A stretch of DNA of 64,000 nucleotides, from positions 80,346 to 144,345 of the forward strand of contig CAYYYL010000004.1 in assembly GCA_964475835.1 (NCBI GenBank). The letters run 5' to 3'. The translations under genes and the position numbers were made by a program. This document shows, piece after piece, positions 33,429-42,756 of this stretch. Each line of letters opens with the position of its first letter. The first letter of the stretch is position 1. The stretch comes from JABDCI01 sp964475835. GTDB lineage: Bacteria > Verrucomicrobiota > Verrucomicrobiia > JABWAM01. Below the pieces are notes generated by a model, which was given only the letters and a program-made list of their open reading frames with translations, made no database searches and had not been told where the DNA came from.

Positions 33429-33913
33429 ACACCCGCCTTTTCCAAATTTCCAAAAACACCATCCTCATCGTGGGGGGACTTTGCCTCCTTGCGTGGGCGG
33501 AATCCGCACGCGCGGAAACGATGCCCCCAGGATTCACCAATATCGTGGTTCGCTCGCAATTCAAGGAATTGGGACGCGATCCCTTCTGTCCTGTCGGTTA
33601 CATCAAACCCGCTCCCGTCAACAGCTCCGGCAATCCAAAAACTCCTGATATCCGGCCTGCCGTCAGCTTCAAACTGAAGGTCACTGGAATCCTCGCACTC
33701 GGGGATCAGATTTCCGCCACGCTCGACAATGGCCAGACCATCGAACCCGGAGGGGAGTACCCTTATAAAGCCGACGATGGGAAAAGCGTGGTGACGTACA
33801 AAGTCTCCCGCATCACGGAGGATAGTGTGGTCGTGAACTTTGATGGAAAAGATTTCGAATTTAAACTGTCCAACCAGGACATGGATATGTTCAAAGAAAA
33901 GGAAGACCGATGA
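33425..33913 (+). CDS. PilP-position periplasmic protein of the type IV pilus
   Basis: A 162-residue exported protein with signal sequence NTILIVGGLCLLAWAESARA cleaved near ARAETM. It lacks a lipobox Cys, unlike typical PilP lipoproteins. A segment GRDPFCPVGY resembles the GRDPF motif of PilP/GspC-type linkers, and the C-terminal beta domain (FKLKVTGILALGDQISATLDNGQTIEPGGEYPYK) fits the HR/PilP fold. ATGA overlaps on both sides tie it to pilO and the secretin, the PilP position. Confidence 0.75.
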   Translation: MNTRLFQISKNTILIVGGLCLLAWAESARAETMPPGFTNIVVRSQFKELGRDPFCPVGYIKPAPVNSSGNPKTPDIRPAVSFKLKVTGILALGDQISATLDNGQTIEPGGEYPYKADDGKSVVTYKVSRITEDSVVVNFDGKDFEFKLSNQDMDMFKEKEDR

Positions 33914-35910
33914 AAACAACCTATCTCCACTCCTACGCCTTCCGAGGTGCCCATTCCCGTAAGAACAACCGGGTCTGGCTCACAACGGCTTGCCTTGCCT
34001 TGAGCGCCGCTCTTTCTCTCCACGGGCAAACCTCCAATACCGTGGAAAATGTCCCTGTCCCCAGCGCCCCCACCTCCCCTTCCCCCACGATTTCAGCGGT
34101 CCCGGCTCCTGCGACGACCAATACCGTTACCGACACGCCTGCCCCCGGGATTGTTTCCACAAACACCCCCACTTCGGCAGCCACCACCCTGGCGACGACC
34201 ACCAACACCGTGTCGTCCACGAGTACCAACCTCGTGTCCACCACCGGCACGAGCACGAACGCGGCACCCGAAGCCACCGTCACCACTTCCACCCGCAAGG
34301 CCCCCATCAGTCTTGAAAACGCCGATCTCCGCCAGGTGCTGAATACCATGGCAAAGCAGGCCAATATGAGCATCATCATCCCGGATGATGTGAAGGGCAC
34401 GGTCACCGCACGCTTCAACAAGGACAAGACGAACCTCCAGATCATGAGCACCCTCCTCGAAGACAAGGGCTACACCCTCGTCGAACTCGACGGAGTCTAT
34501 CGCATCAAGAGCCGCGATTCCATCAACGCCGAACCCACGAAAACCGAGGTTTATCAATTCACGAACGCTTCCGCCAAGGAGACCAAGCCCACCGTGGACA
34601 AGCTGCTCACCAAGGTCGGGAATGCCCAGTTGGATGAACGTAGCAATACGATTGTCATCACTGACGTTCCCTCCAACCTTGCCAAGGTGATTCCCATCAT
34701 CAAGACCCTCGACACCCCCACCCCGCAGGTCGTCATCGAGGCCAAACTTCTGGAAACCACCCAGACCCCGACCCTGAAGACCGGCATCAACTGGGAGTCC
34801 CTTGCCAGCTACCGCGTGGCGGTCCAGGGCGTGGAATCCCTCACGGTATCCCAGAGCACCATCGGAACCACTTCAGCTGTTCAAACGACTTCAACCACCA
34901 CCTTTGGTGGATTCAGACCCCCCATCACCTCCATCGATGACGGCATCGGCACCAAACTTTTGAAGGGCCTTCAGCAGGGCATCAATGGCGGGCTTTTCCC
35001 GGTGTTCGGGCAGTTGACCGCCCCGGAGTTTGCCTGGACCCTTAGCTTCCTTCTTTCAGATACCGATACGGAGCTCCTCGCGAGTCCGAAAGTGATTACC
35101 GCGGATAACAAGGAAGCCAAGATTCGTATCGCGACTCAGGAGCCCATCCCGAATTTCACCTTCAACCAGCAGACCGCCTCGTTCGTAATTTCCGGATTTG
35201 AGTTCAAGGACGTCGGAAACATTCTGACGGTCACACCCCATGTGAACCGTGACAATTTCGTCACCCTGGACGTCACCCCGGAAATCAGCACGGCAGCCCA
35301 GAACGGTCGCAGCTTTGCCCTTCCCGGCGGCTCAGTCACCATTCCCCTTATCTCCATCCGGACGCTGACCTCCCGCATCATGGTCAAGAGCGGAAACACG
35401 CTCGCCCTTGGAGGCCTTTTCTCCTCGGACAGCTCCCGTGCCTACACCAAGGTTCCCTTCTTTGGAGACATCCCCGTCCTGGGAGAACTCTTCCGCAGCC
35501 GGTCCTTCTCCAAGGCCAAACGCAATCTTCTGATCTTCATCACCCCCACGGTCATCGGCAACAACGGCCAGACGGGGTTGGAAGACCAATACAATCGCCT
35601 GCGTGAAACGGATGAAGACGGACGCTTCGCCTACAAGAAGAGTATTGTGGGAAATGCCAAGCCCATGGATCAATTTAAGACCATCGAGGAAATCGATGCC
35701 AAGGAAACGACCATCTGGCCCAACAAAGTGAAGAAATCGAAAACGGATGAAGAGGTGGAGGGAGCCCAGGAAGTCGTTCCCGCAGCGGAGGAGAAGCATC
35801 AGGAGGAGAAAGCTCCCCAAGAGCCTCCCTCGGAACCTACTCCCCCTGAAGTTAAAATCGACCCGGATGCCCTGACCCCCGTGGTGGCTCCCTCGCTCCG
35901 GGACGAATAA
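33910..35910 (+). CDS. pilQ: Type IV pilus secretin PilQ
   Basis: A 666-residue outer-membrane secretin. Signal region WLTTACLALSAALSLHGQ is preceded by a 20-residue basic extension. Residues 25-115 are a Thr/Ser/Pro-rich linker; no AMIN domain is visible. ISLENADLRQVLNTMAKQAN (about 118-137) begins an N0/STN domain, KTEVYQFTNA starts N1, and the secretin core ends with VPFFGDIPVLGELFRSRS and LLIFITPTVI. The last 90 residues are an acidic, Pro/Glu-rich tail. It is the last gene of the pil unit and would form the pore for the pilins at 23.6-24.6 kb. Confidence 0.92.
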   Translation: MKTTYLHSYAFRGAHSRKNNRVWLTTACLALSAALSLHGQTSNTVENVPVPSAPTSPSPTISAVPAPATTNTVTDTPAPGIVSTNTPTSAATTLATTTNTVSSTSTNLVSTTGTSTNAAPEATVTTSTRKAPISLENADLRQVLNTMAKQANMSIIIPDDVKGTVTARFNKDKTNLQIMSTLLEDKGYTLVELDGVYRIKSRDSINAEPTKTEVYQFTNASAKETKPTVDKLLTKVGNAQLDERSNTIVITDVPSNLAKVIPIIKTLDTPTPQVVIEAKLLETTQTPTLKTGINWESLASYRVAVQGVESLTVSQSTIGTTSAVQTTSTTTFGGFRPPITSIDDGIGTKLLKGLQQGINGGLFPVFGQLTAPEFAWTLSFLLSDTDTELLASPKVITADNKEAKIRIATQEPIPNFTFNQQTASFVISGFEFKDVGNILTVTPHVNRDNFVTLDVTPEISTAAQNGRSFALPGGSVTIPLISIRTLTSRIMVKSGNTLALGGLFSSDSSRAYTKVPFFGDIPVLGELFRSRSFSKAKRNLLIFITPTVIGNNGQTGLEDQYNRLRETDEDGRFAYKKSIVGNAKPMDQFKTIEEIDAKETTIWPNKVKKSKTDEEVEGAQEVVPAAEEKHQEEKAPQEPPSEPTPPEVKIDPDALTPVVAPSLRDE

Positions 35911-35945
35911 AATCGCCGTTTTTCCGCGAACACCCTCGGTGTCAC

Positions 35946-35965
35946 CCCCGTCCGTGCGGACGGGG
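35946..35965 (+). terminator. Hairpin after pilQ (possible terminator)
   Basis: Perfect 8-bp stem CCCCGTCC/GGACGGGG with GTGC tetraloop, 35 bp after the pilQ stop. No U-tract follows, so termination would be weak or factor-dependent. Confidence 0.45.
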
Positions 35966-36018
35966 TTCGGAAATTTCTTGAATCCGGGGTCGAAGACTGG
36001 CTTGTAGGATGCCAATCC

Positions 36019-37983
36019 ATGACTCGACGTGCGTCCTACGGCCTGCTGATCGCCTTAACTCTCGCCACCTTTCTACCGGTTCGTCTGTTCGATTTCGTCA
36101 CCTTTGACGATCCTGCCTACATTTATAAAAACCCTTACGTCGAAAAAGGGCTGACGTGGAAGGGTATCCAGTGGGCATTGACTGCGGACCTGACATTCGA
36201 CTCTCCCAGTTCCGACCATTGGCAGCCTGTCACATGGATCTGGCGCATGCTCGAGGTTGAGCTCTTCGGGCTCCGTCCTTCCTTTCATCACTTGGTGAAT
36301 CTGGCCCTGCACCTGGCCAACGTCCTTCTTCTGTTTGAGGTCCTCAGACGGATGACGCGGGACCACTGGCGAAGCACCCTCGTGGCGGCGATTTTCGCCG
36401 TCCATCCCCTCCACGTGGAAGCCGTAGCGTGGGTCACGGCTTTGAAGGATGTTCTGAGCGGCTTTTTCTGGATGCTCACCCTCTGGGCCTACCTTCGTTA
36501 TACCGCCCAGCGAACTCCCCTGCGGTATGTTCTCGTGCTGTTTCTCACGGTTCTGACAATGATGTCGAAACCCATTGCGATGACACTGCCATTCATTCTC
36601 ATCCTCATGGATGTCTGGCCCCTTCGACGCATCCCCGTCTTCAGCATGCCTTCCAAGGCGTGGTGGATGGAAAAAATCCCGCTCCTCGCCCTTTCCGCCA
36701 CCTCCGCCACCATTGCCTTCCTGGCACAGAGAGAGCATTTTCAATCCGCTCTCAGCCCGGGAGCCATGGTTTTGTCCCTGGGTTACTACGTTTGCAAGAG
36801 CATCGTACCTACCGGTCTGTGTGTCTGGCATCCGGCATGGGAACACCCACCCCTCGTTCCCACGGTGGCCTCCGCGCTCCTGCTGGCCTTGATCACCACG
36901 GTGGCCATTCATCAGCGAAAGACGCTCCCCCATCTTCTTACCGGCTGGATTTGGTTTATCATCACCCTGCTCCCCGTTCTTTCCCTCAAAGAGGTGGCGT
37001 GGGCGGAACGCTTCACATATCTGCCGTTGATCGGCCTTGGAATCATGGCGGCATGGTCCCTTCCCACTTGGAAGGATCTCCGCGGACGGAATCGAAATGT
37101 TCTGGCTCTCGGCACCGCAGGGGTCATGGGCCTGTTCGTGTTTCTCTCGCGGCAGCAACTCACCTTCTGGAGCGACAGCGTCTCGCTCTATGAACACGCT
37201 CTCGCCGTTACCCCGAATAATTACTGGATCCACAATAGTCTGGGAGTGGTCTGGGCCCAGAGCAAGGACTACACACGCGCCGAAAACCACTTTCGTGAAG
37301 CCATCCATGTACGCCCTGGCCACGCCCAATCCTACTGGAACTTTGGGAACATGCTGATGGACACCCATCGTTTTGATGAGGCGATCATCCAGTACCGGAA
37401 AGCCTTCGAACTGACCCCTGGTGACTCCGAAATCGCTGCAAGCCTGGGCTCCGCCTATTCGGCAAAGGGGCAGATGACAAAAGCAATCGAAACCTACCGT
37501 GCCGCCCTCGCCCTCAATCCGAAATCCATCAAGGCATCCTGTGAACTCGGGGTTCTCTATGTCCAGCTTGGCAAAATCGAGGAAGGCATGGATCTCTACC
37601 GGCATGCGTTGCAGGTCGAACCGGAAAATGCCGCGCTCTGCAATAACATGGGCAACGCCCTGCTTCAAAAGGGCAACTTCGACGAAGCGGCCCAATACTA
37701 CCGCCAGGCCAGGATCTCAGCCCCGGAACTTGCCAGTGTGCGAAACAATCTGGGAACCGCCCTGATGCTCGGTGGAAAATTTGAGGATGCCATCGAGGTC
37801 TTTCAAGAGACTCTTCGCCGAAATCCAACCGATGGGCGGGCTCGATACAACCTGGCCACCTGTTACCTTCGAACCAATCAGCCAGGAGAGGCGCGGGCCG
37901 AGCTTGAAAGAACGGCGGCCATGACTGCCAGTCCATTCGCCCGACAGGCTGCTGAGGATCTCCACCACTGGGACAAAAAATGA
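36019..37983 (+). CDS. TMTC-like GT-C membrane protein with C-terminal TPRs (paralogue 4 of 4)
   Basis: A 654-residue protein. Membrane half: FVTFDDPAYIYKNPYVEKGLT (acidic pair in the first luminal loop), FAVHPLHVEAVAWVTALKDVLSGFF, SKPIAMTLPFILILMDVWPLRR, WAERFTYLPLIGLG. The C-terminal 270 residues hold about seven TPRs (NNYWIHNSLGVVWAQSKD, RPGHAQSYWNFGNMLMDTH and on). Its stop overlaps the start of a GH26-like gene (ATGA), the only one of the four paralogues with such a partner, which hints at a glycan-linked role. Confidence 0.77.
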   Translation: MTRRASYGLLIALTLATFLPVRLFDFVTFDDPAYIYKNPYVEKGLTWKGIQWALTADLTFDSPSSDHWQPVTWIWRMLEVELFGLRPSFHHLVNLALHLANVLLLFEVLRRMTRDHWRSTLVAAIFAVHPLHVEAVAWVTALKDVLSGFFWMLTLWAYLRYTAQRTPLRYVLVLFLTVLTMMSKPIAMTLPFILILMDVWPLRRIPVFSMPSKAWWMEKIPLLALSATSATIAFLAQREHFQSALSPGAMVLSLGYYVCKSIVPTGLCVWHPAWEHPPLVPTVASALLLALITTVAIHQRKTLPHLLTGWIWFIITLLPVLSLKEVAWAERFTYLPLIGLGIMAAWSLPTWKDLRGRNRNVLALGTAGVMGLFVFLSRQQLTFWSDSVSLYEHALAVTPNNYWIHNSLGVVWAQSKDYTRAENHFREAIHVRPGHAQSYWNFGNMLMDTHRFDEAIIQYRKAFELTPGDSEIAASLGSAYSAKGQMTKAIETYRAALALNPKSIKASCELGVLYVQLGKIEEGMDLYRHALQVEPENAALCNNMGNALLQKGNFDEAAQYYRQARISAPELASVRNNLGTALMLGGKFEDAIEVFQETLRRNPTDGRARYNLATCYLRTNQPGEARAELERTAAMTASPFARQAAEDLHHWDKK

Positions 37984-39638
37984 ACGCCAACCGACTCCTG
38001 GGCCGCTGCGCCTTCCTGGGGATCCTTGTCAGCGCGATCGTGGGTTGGAGTGCGGAAAAGCGAAACACTTGGGGTGTCTATGAACCTTCCTTCAAGGATG
38101 CCTTCAGCCGCGCCAAAGCTTTCGAAGCGGTTACCGGCATGGAAACTTCGGTGGTTGCCTGGCACATGGACTTCACCGATCGCTTCCCACTGGAAGCCTG
38201 CGCCCAGGTCTGGGCATCGCACCGCATTCCCATGATCAAATGGGACTTGAAAAGCGCCAACTCCGCCCGGACGATCTCGATTCGTTCGATTGTCGAAGGG
38301 GATCTGGATCCCTACCTTCAATCGTGGGCAGATGAAGCCGCCCAGTTTGAACATCCCGTTTTCATCGAACTCCTTCGTCAATTCAACCGGGCGCAGGTGA
38401 CCTGGAGCGCTGTCAGCCAACAACAGAACGCATCCCAAATCGCCGCTGCATTTCGAAAAATTGTGGAGGTCTTTCGGGATCGGGGGGCGGATAATGTGCG
38501 CTGGATCTGGTGCCCGCACATCTTTCCCAATCCTCCCACGGGGGCGAACAATCTTGAGGACGCATTTCCGGGGAAAAATTATGTGGATTTTACCGCCCTT
38601 GAAGGATTCGACCTGAACCGCACCACTCCCTCGGATCTTCCCCTGAGTTTTGAACAAATGTTCGGTTTTCCCATCCGAAAATTGAAACAGCTTGCACCCA
38701 ACAAACCCATCCTGCTGACCGATCTGCCTCTCGGACGAAGCGAATCCGAACGGGAACGCCTTGGGCAGGGTCTCGTACGCTTTCTCCAATCCTCGGAAAC
38801 CGAGATCAAGGGAGTGGTGTTCACTCCATCTGTCGACCGCTCGCTACAGGAGGGGGATGTCCGTTTTTTAAAAAAAATGTCACAGGAACCCGGAGAACCG
38901 GTCTCCCGGGGAGACCTCCTGAAACGTCCCTTCTGGTTTCTCCCCTGGCTTCATTTCGAAAAAGCAGATCCATCCCTCCTTCCCGTTTGGAAGACTCACC
39001 AGGTTCCCATCACCCCGGTTTCCTCCATTCCGGCCGCCCTCGCCCCCATGCCCACACTTCACATGGCCTTCCCGGGTGTCACCCAGATCGGCCAGGAACC
39101 TCCACGTGGCACCACTTTCTCCGGACTCCTTCGTTTCGGATGGAATGCGACGGGGCTTCTCTTCTGGTGCGAAGTCAATGACCCCACCGTGGGGGAAAGC
39201 AATATTGAGCCCTCCAAGATCTGGGATGGAGATCATCTCGAACTCGCCATCGGAGCCACACCCGCTCCCGAAAATATTGACCTGAACTACTGTGTGCGAT
39301 TGCAAATCTCGCCAGGCAACGCCTCCCATATGCAACCGTCCATTGCCTGGATTCAAACCAGCACGGGCGCTCTTCGCTCCAAAGTGGAGGGCCTGGACGT
39401 TCGATCCCAGTTCGGCGTGAATGGGAAAAGCTATCGCCTGTACGGCATCATCCCCTGGAAAGCCCTCGGCTACGTCCCCCAGGAATCACGAACCATTAGA
39501 TTGAACGCCACCCTTACCGACAACAGCGGCAGTCACCGCGTCCGTCAGTTGATCTGGTCCGGCGGTGCCCACGCCTACCACGATCCAGGGGAATGGGGCT
39601 ATCTGGAGTTTCTGGACGAAACCAGTCATTCGAAATAG
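37980..39638 (+). CDS. Exported GH26-like protein with altered catalytic residues and CBM9-like domain
   Basis: A 552-residue exported protein. Residues 30-330 follow the GH26 mannanase outline: WGVYEPSFKDAFSRAKAFEAVTG, SHRIPMIKWDL, RWIWCPH, NYVDFTALEGFD. At the acid/base site, family RPLHEMN reads ELLRQFN (Q134 for Glu); at the nucleophile, KPIxIAE reads KPILLTD (D248 for Glu). Both key residues are thus substituted. Residues 360-550 resemble a family 9 carbohydrate-binding module (WDGDHLELAIGA, then YRLYGIIPWKALG). Likely a glycan-binding or altered-activity protein; ATGA coupling to the TMTC-like gene upstream. Confidence 0.7.
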   Translation: MNANRLLGRCAFLGILVSAIVGWSAEKRNTWGVYEPSFKDAFSRAKAFEAVTGMETSVVAWHMDFTDRFPLEACAQVWASHRIPMIKWDLKSANSARTISIRSIVEGDLDPYLQSWADEAAQFEHPVFIELLRQFNRAQVTWSAVSQQQNASQIAAAFRKIVEVFRDRGADNVRWIWCPHIFPNPPTGANNLEDAFPGKNYVDFTALEGFDLNRTTPSDLPLSFEQMFGFPIRKLKQLAPNKPILLTDLPLGRSESERERLGQGLVRFLQSSETEIKGVVFTPSVDRSLQEGDVRFLKKMSQEPGEPVSRGDLLKRPFWFLPWLHFEKADPSLLPVWKTHQVPITPVSSIPAALAPMPTLHMAFPGVTQIGQEPPRGTTFSGLLRFGWNATGLLFWCEVNDPTVGESNIEPSKIWDGDHLELAIGATPAPENIDLNYCVRLQISPGNASHMQPSIAWIQTSTGALRSKVEGLDVRSQFGVNGKSYRLYGIIPWKALGYVPQESRTIRLNATLTDNSGSHRVRQLIWSGGAHAYHDPGEWGYLEFLDETSHSK

Positions 39639-39720
39639 CTGGTATTGGAATTCCCTTTCATTTTCCAAAATCAGAGTAAGAATTACGGGATAGAACCGCT
39701 ATTTTAGCAACTTCCCCTCC

Positions 39721-40653
39721 ATGCCCACAGGTTACAAAGACTATTACAAGCTTCTGGAGATCCCACGAGGAGCCTCCGACGATGAGATTCGAAAAGCCTA
39801 CCGCAAGCTTGCACGGAAGCACCACCCCGATCTCAATCCCGGCGACAAAAAGGCGGAGGAACGATTCAAAGAGATCAATGAGGCCCACGAGGTGCTTTCC
39901 AATCCTGAAAAACGGCAGAAATACGACACCCTTGGAGCCAACTGGCAGCATGGGCAGGAGTTTCGTCCACCCCCGGGATACGAGGGACGCTTCGGCGGGA
40001 TGAACGATGCTGATTTCCGCTTTGGGGGTACCGGCTTCAGTGATTTCTTTGAAAGCCTCTTTGGTGCCGGACGCGGTTTCAACCGCCCCCCTGGAGGCGG
40101 GTTCTCCAGCCGTGGGGAGGATATCGAAGGCGATATTATGATCACTCTGGAAGAGGCGTTTCATGGTTCCACCCGTGCCATCACGGTCCAACGGGGAAAT
40201 AAAACGGAAACGTACAAGGTCAAAATACCCGCCGGGGTGGAGGCGGGATCGCGCATCCGCCTGGGTGGCGCAGGGGAAGCCGGCGTGGGTCGCGGTCCCA
40301 CCGGAGATCTCTATCTCCGAGTGCGCCTTGCCCCACATCCCTTTCTGCGCCTTGAAGGCGAGAACCTCGTTTACGACCTTGATGTCACCCCGTGGGAGGC
40401 CGTCCTGGGCACCACCCTGACGGTGGCGACACTCGAACAAAAGCTCAAACTCAAGATTCCCGCCGGTGTTCATAATGGACAACGACTGCGATTGCGGGGA
40501 CAGGGTTTCAAACCCATTGGCAGGTCCCCAGGCGATCTGCTGGTGCAAATCCATATTGAAGTTCCCCAGTCCATCACTCCCAAAGAGCAGGATCTGTGGG
40601 AACAACTCGCCCGCGTGTCCACGTTCAATCCCAGGGAAGATGGTGGCCTGTAG
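39721..40653 (+). CDS. DnaJ-class co-chaperone (CbpA/DnaJ-like, no zinc finger)
   Basis: A 310-residue type II J-protein: J domain residues 5-72 with HPD (ARKHHPDLNPG), a Gly/Phe-rich linker (FGGTGFSDFFESLFGAGRGF), then two beta-sandwich substrate-binding domains (DIEGDIMITLEEAFHGS; KIPAGVEAGSRIRLGGAG; KIPAGVHNGQRLRLRGQG). The Cys-rich zinc domain of DnaJ is missing, as in CbpA. It stimulates Hsp70 ATPase. It stands alone between the GH26-like gene and the kinase. Confidence 0.93.
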   Translation: MPTGYKDYYKLLEIPRGASDDEIRKAYRKLARKHHPDLNPGDKKAEERFKEINEAHEVLSNPEKRQKYDTLGANWQHGQEFRPPPGYEGRFGGMNDADFRFGGTGFSDFFESLFGAGRGFNRPPGGGFSSRGEDIEGDIMITLEEAFHGSTRAITVQRGNKTETYKVKIPAGVEAGSRIRLGGAGEAGVGRGPTGDLYLRVRLAPHPFLRLEGENLVYDLDVTPWEAVLGTTLTVATLEQKLKLKIPAGVHNGQRLRLRGQGFKPIGRSPGDLLVQIHIEVPQSITPKEQDLWEQLARVSTFNPREDGGL

Positions 40654-40710
40654 GTTTTTGACAGCTTCTCCATTGAACCGCCCCCCTCATCCGGCTATTC
40701 TCCCCTCCGC

Positions 40711-42741
40711 ATGTCTGACCCGGATTCGCTGATTGGGCAACGCGTGGCCCAGTACGAAATTGTTCGCCATCTCGGACGCGGAGGCATGGGTGTGGTCTAT
40801 CTCGCCCGCCATCTGACTCTTGAACGCGAGGTCGCCCTCAAATTTCTTTCGCCGCACATGGCGACGGACAAGGATTACATCGACCGCTTTCTGCGCGAAG
40901 CCCGCGCCGCAGCCCGGCTGAACCACCCGAACATCATCGCCGTGTACGATGCAGGCAACGAGGATGGCGTCTATTTCTTCGTCATGGAATATGTCGAGGG
41001 ACGGGACGCATCCCAACTTCTGAAGGAACGCAAGGTATTCACTGAAAGTGAAGCCCTCCAGCTCATCCGCACCGCGGCATTGGCCCTCGCCCACGCTCAT
41101 AAGGCCGGGATTGTTCACCGCGACATCAAACCTGAAAATCTTTTCCTCACCAAACAGGGCGAAGTCAAGGTGGGTGATCTTGGACTCGCCAAACAGACCC
41201 ATGAAGACAACTCCGCCCTGACCGCTTCGGGAGTGGTGATGGGCACCCCCTACTACATCTCCCCGGAACAAATCCGCAATGCCCGGGATGTGGACAACCG
41301 CACGGACATCTACTCGCTCGGGGCCACCCTCTTTCACCTTCTTACAGGGACCGTTCCCTACCGCGGGTCCTCCTCCGCCGAAGTCATGTCCAAACATCTC
41401 ACCGAGCCCTTCCCCTGGCCCCAGACCCTCCGCCCCGATCTCACCGAGGGAATCTGTCGGGTGGTTTACAAAATGATGGCCAAGGATGCAAATGAACGAT
41501 TTCAATCCATGGAGGAGGTGAGCGACGCCCTCGGCCTCTTGCAAACAGGTCAGGTCGATCAGGTCAACGCCTCCATTGACATCTCGGCCTCCGGCATTGT
41601 GGATCCTTCCCTCGCGATGACCCAGATGGAAGCCAAGCCATCCGCCATTGGAATGACAGGTGGCCCCCACCAGGCCGCACCTTCCGTAGTCGAGGGACAA
41701 ACCCCTCAGGGACAGACGGTTTCGAATCAACCCCTCCCTTCCCTCTATACAATCCCGCCCACCGTCATGGTCAACCGGATCGCCGGTGCCATCGGTCTCG
41801 CGATCGTCGTCACAGCCCTGATCACCGGGCTCTTCTGGTTTTTCCTGTTCCGTTCCTCGAAAAAGGAGGAGGCCGGAAAACCCAAGCCCAATCTGGAGGA
41901 ACTCGCCCAGCGGGCAGGTCTTATTGAAGCCCCCAAACAGAATGAGGTGGACAAGAAAATCGAGACATCCGTTTCAACCCAAATTGCCACCGAAACTCCC
42001 CAGGCCCCGACACCCCCACCCCCGGTTCCCGAAACTCCTGTCGCAGCTCCAACTTCCCAGAATCCAGCCCCGGGGGAAGCGCCTCCGGAAACACCCATCT
42101 CCACTCCAGAAATGGTTCCACCCAACGAGCCAAAACCGGCAGAGCAACCCCGGCAGGAGGCGATGGTGCATGTTCCCACACCGGCTCCTGCGCTCCCCAC
42201 CGGCCCCCGCACTCTTCTCACCAGCGACTTCGATGCGGAAGCGTCAGGAACCCTTCCGAAGCAGTGGCGCTCCTACATCCAGGAAACGGTGGCCCGGGGG
42301 GAGAAATCAAAGCAACCCTATTGGACCGGCACCACGCAATATGTGACCCCGGATGGCACGGAGGCGACATGGGAGGTTTTCAAGACTCTTGAAGCGTACG
42401 ATGGCACGCAGGTGTTGCGCGTCACCGCACACCCCGCACCGGGACAGCGATTGAAATATCGAAACGGAATCAACGGCAGCGTCCATGTCGCCACAGGAAG
42501 AAAATATACCCTGATCTTCCAAGCCCGCGCCGGCAGGGAACCCTCCAAGGCAAGCCTTCGTGTCGGGGCCCCGGGCGTTGCAGTCCGGGACATGGGAATC
42601 GACCTCATCGATGAATGGAAGGAAGTAAAAACCCAATTCGAACCGGTGCGGGACGGCGATATCAGCATCTCCATCATCCTCACCAGCCCGGGTGAACTCT
42701 GGCTCGACGCAATTCAGTTTCTGGAAACGACCTCATCGTAG
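40711..42741 (+). CDS. Transmembrane Ser/Thr protein kinase with extracytoplasmic sugar-binding-like domain
   Basis: A 676-residue Hanks-type kinase. Catalytic domain residues 15-275: G-loop LGRGGMGVVY, Lys44 in VALKFL, HRDIKPEN (D138), VGDLGLA in place of DFG (D156), GTPYYISPEQI. A single TM lies at about 356-380 (AGAIGLAIVVTALITGLFWFF). Outside are a Pro-rich linker (about 410-510) and a C-terminal beta domain of about 165 residues (LLTSDFDAEASGTLPKQW...GELWLDAIQF) resembling CBM4/9-type galactose-binding folds. The kinase may read an envelope glycan cue; this is inference. Confidence 0.9.
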   Translation: MSDPDSLIGQRVAQYEIVRHLGRGGMGVVYLARHLTLEREVALKFLSPHMATDKDYIDRFLREARAAARLNHPNIIAVYDAGNEDGVYFFVMEYVEGRDASQLLKERKVFTESEALQLIRTAALALAHAHKAGIVHRDIKPENLFLTKQGEVKVGDLGLAKQTHEDNSALTASGVVMGTPYYISPEQIRNARDVDNRTDIYSLGATLFHLLTGTVPYRGSSSAEVMSKHLTEPFPWPQTLRPDLTEGICRVVYKMMAKDANERFQSMEEVSDALGLLQTGQVDQVNASIDISASGIVDPSLAMTQMEAKPSAIGMTGGPHQAAPSVVEGQTPQGQTVSNQPLPSLYTIPPTVMVNRIAGAIGLAIVVTALITGLFWFFLFRSSKKEEAGKPKPNLEELAQRAGLIEAPKQNEVDKKIETSVSTQIATETPQAPTPPPPVPETPVAAPTSQNPAPGEAPPETPISTPEMVPPNEPKPAEQPRQEAMVHVPTPAPALPTGPRTLLTSDFDAEASGTLPKQWRSYIQETVARGEKSKQPYWTGTTQYVTPDGTEATWEVFKTLEAYDGTQVLRVTAHPAPGQRLKYRNGINGSVHVATGRKYTLIFQARAGREPSKASLRVGAPGVAVRDMGIDLIDEWKEVKTQFEPVRDGDISISIILTSPGELWLDAIQFLETTSS

Positions 42742-42756
42742 CTTCGCTCCGCATTC

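Noticed and set aside
36073..37695. 540-residue ORF antisense to the fourth TMTC-like gene
   Set aside because: Composition is typical of an antisense frame in GC-rich DNA (many Gly, His, Arg), and the sense strand carries a full family match.
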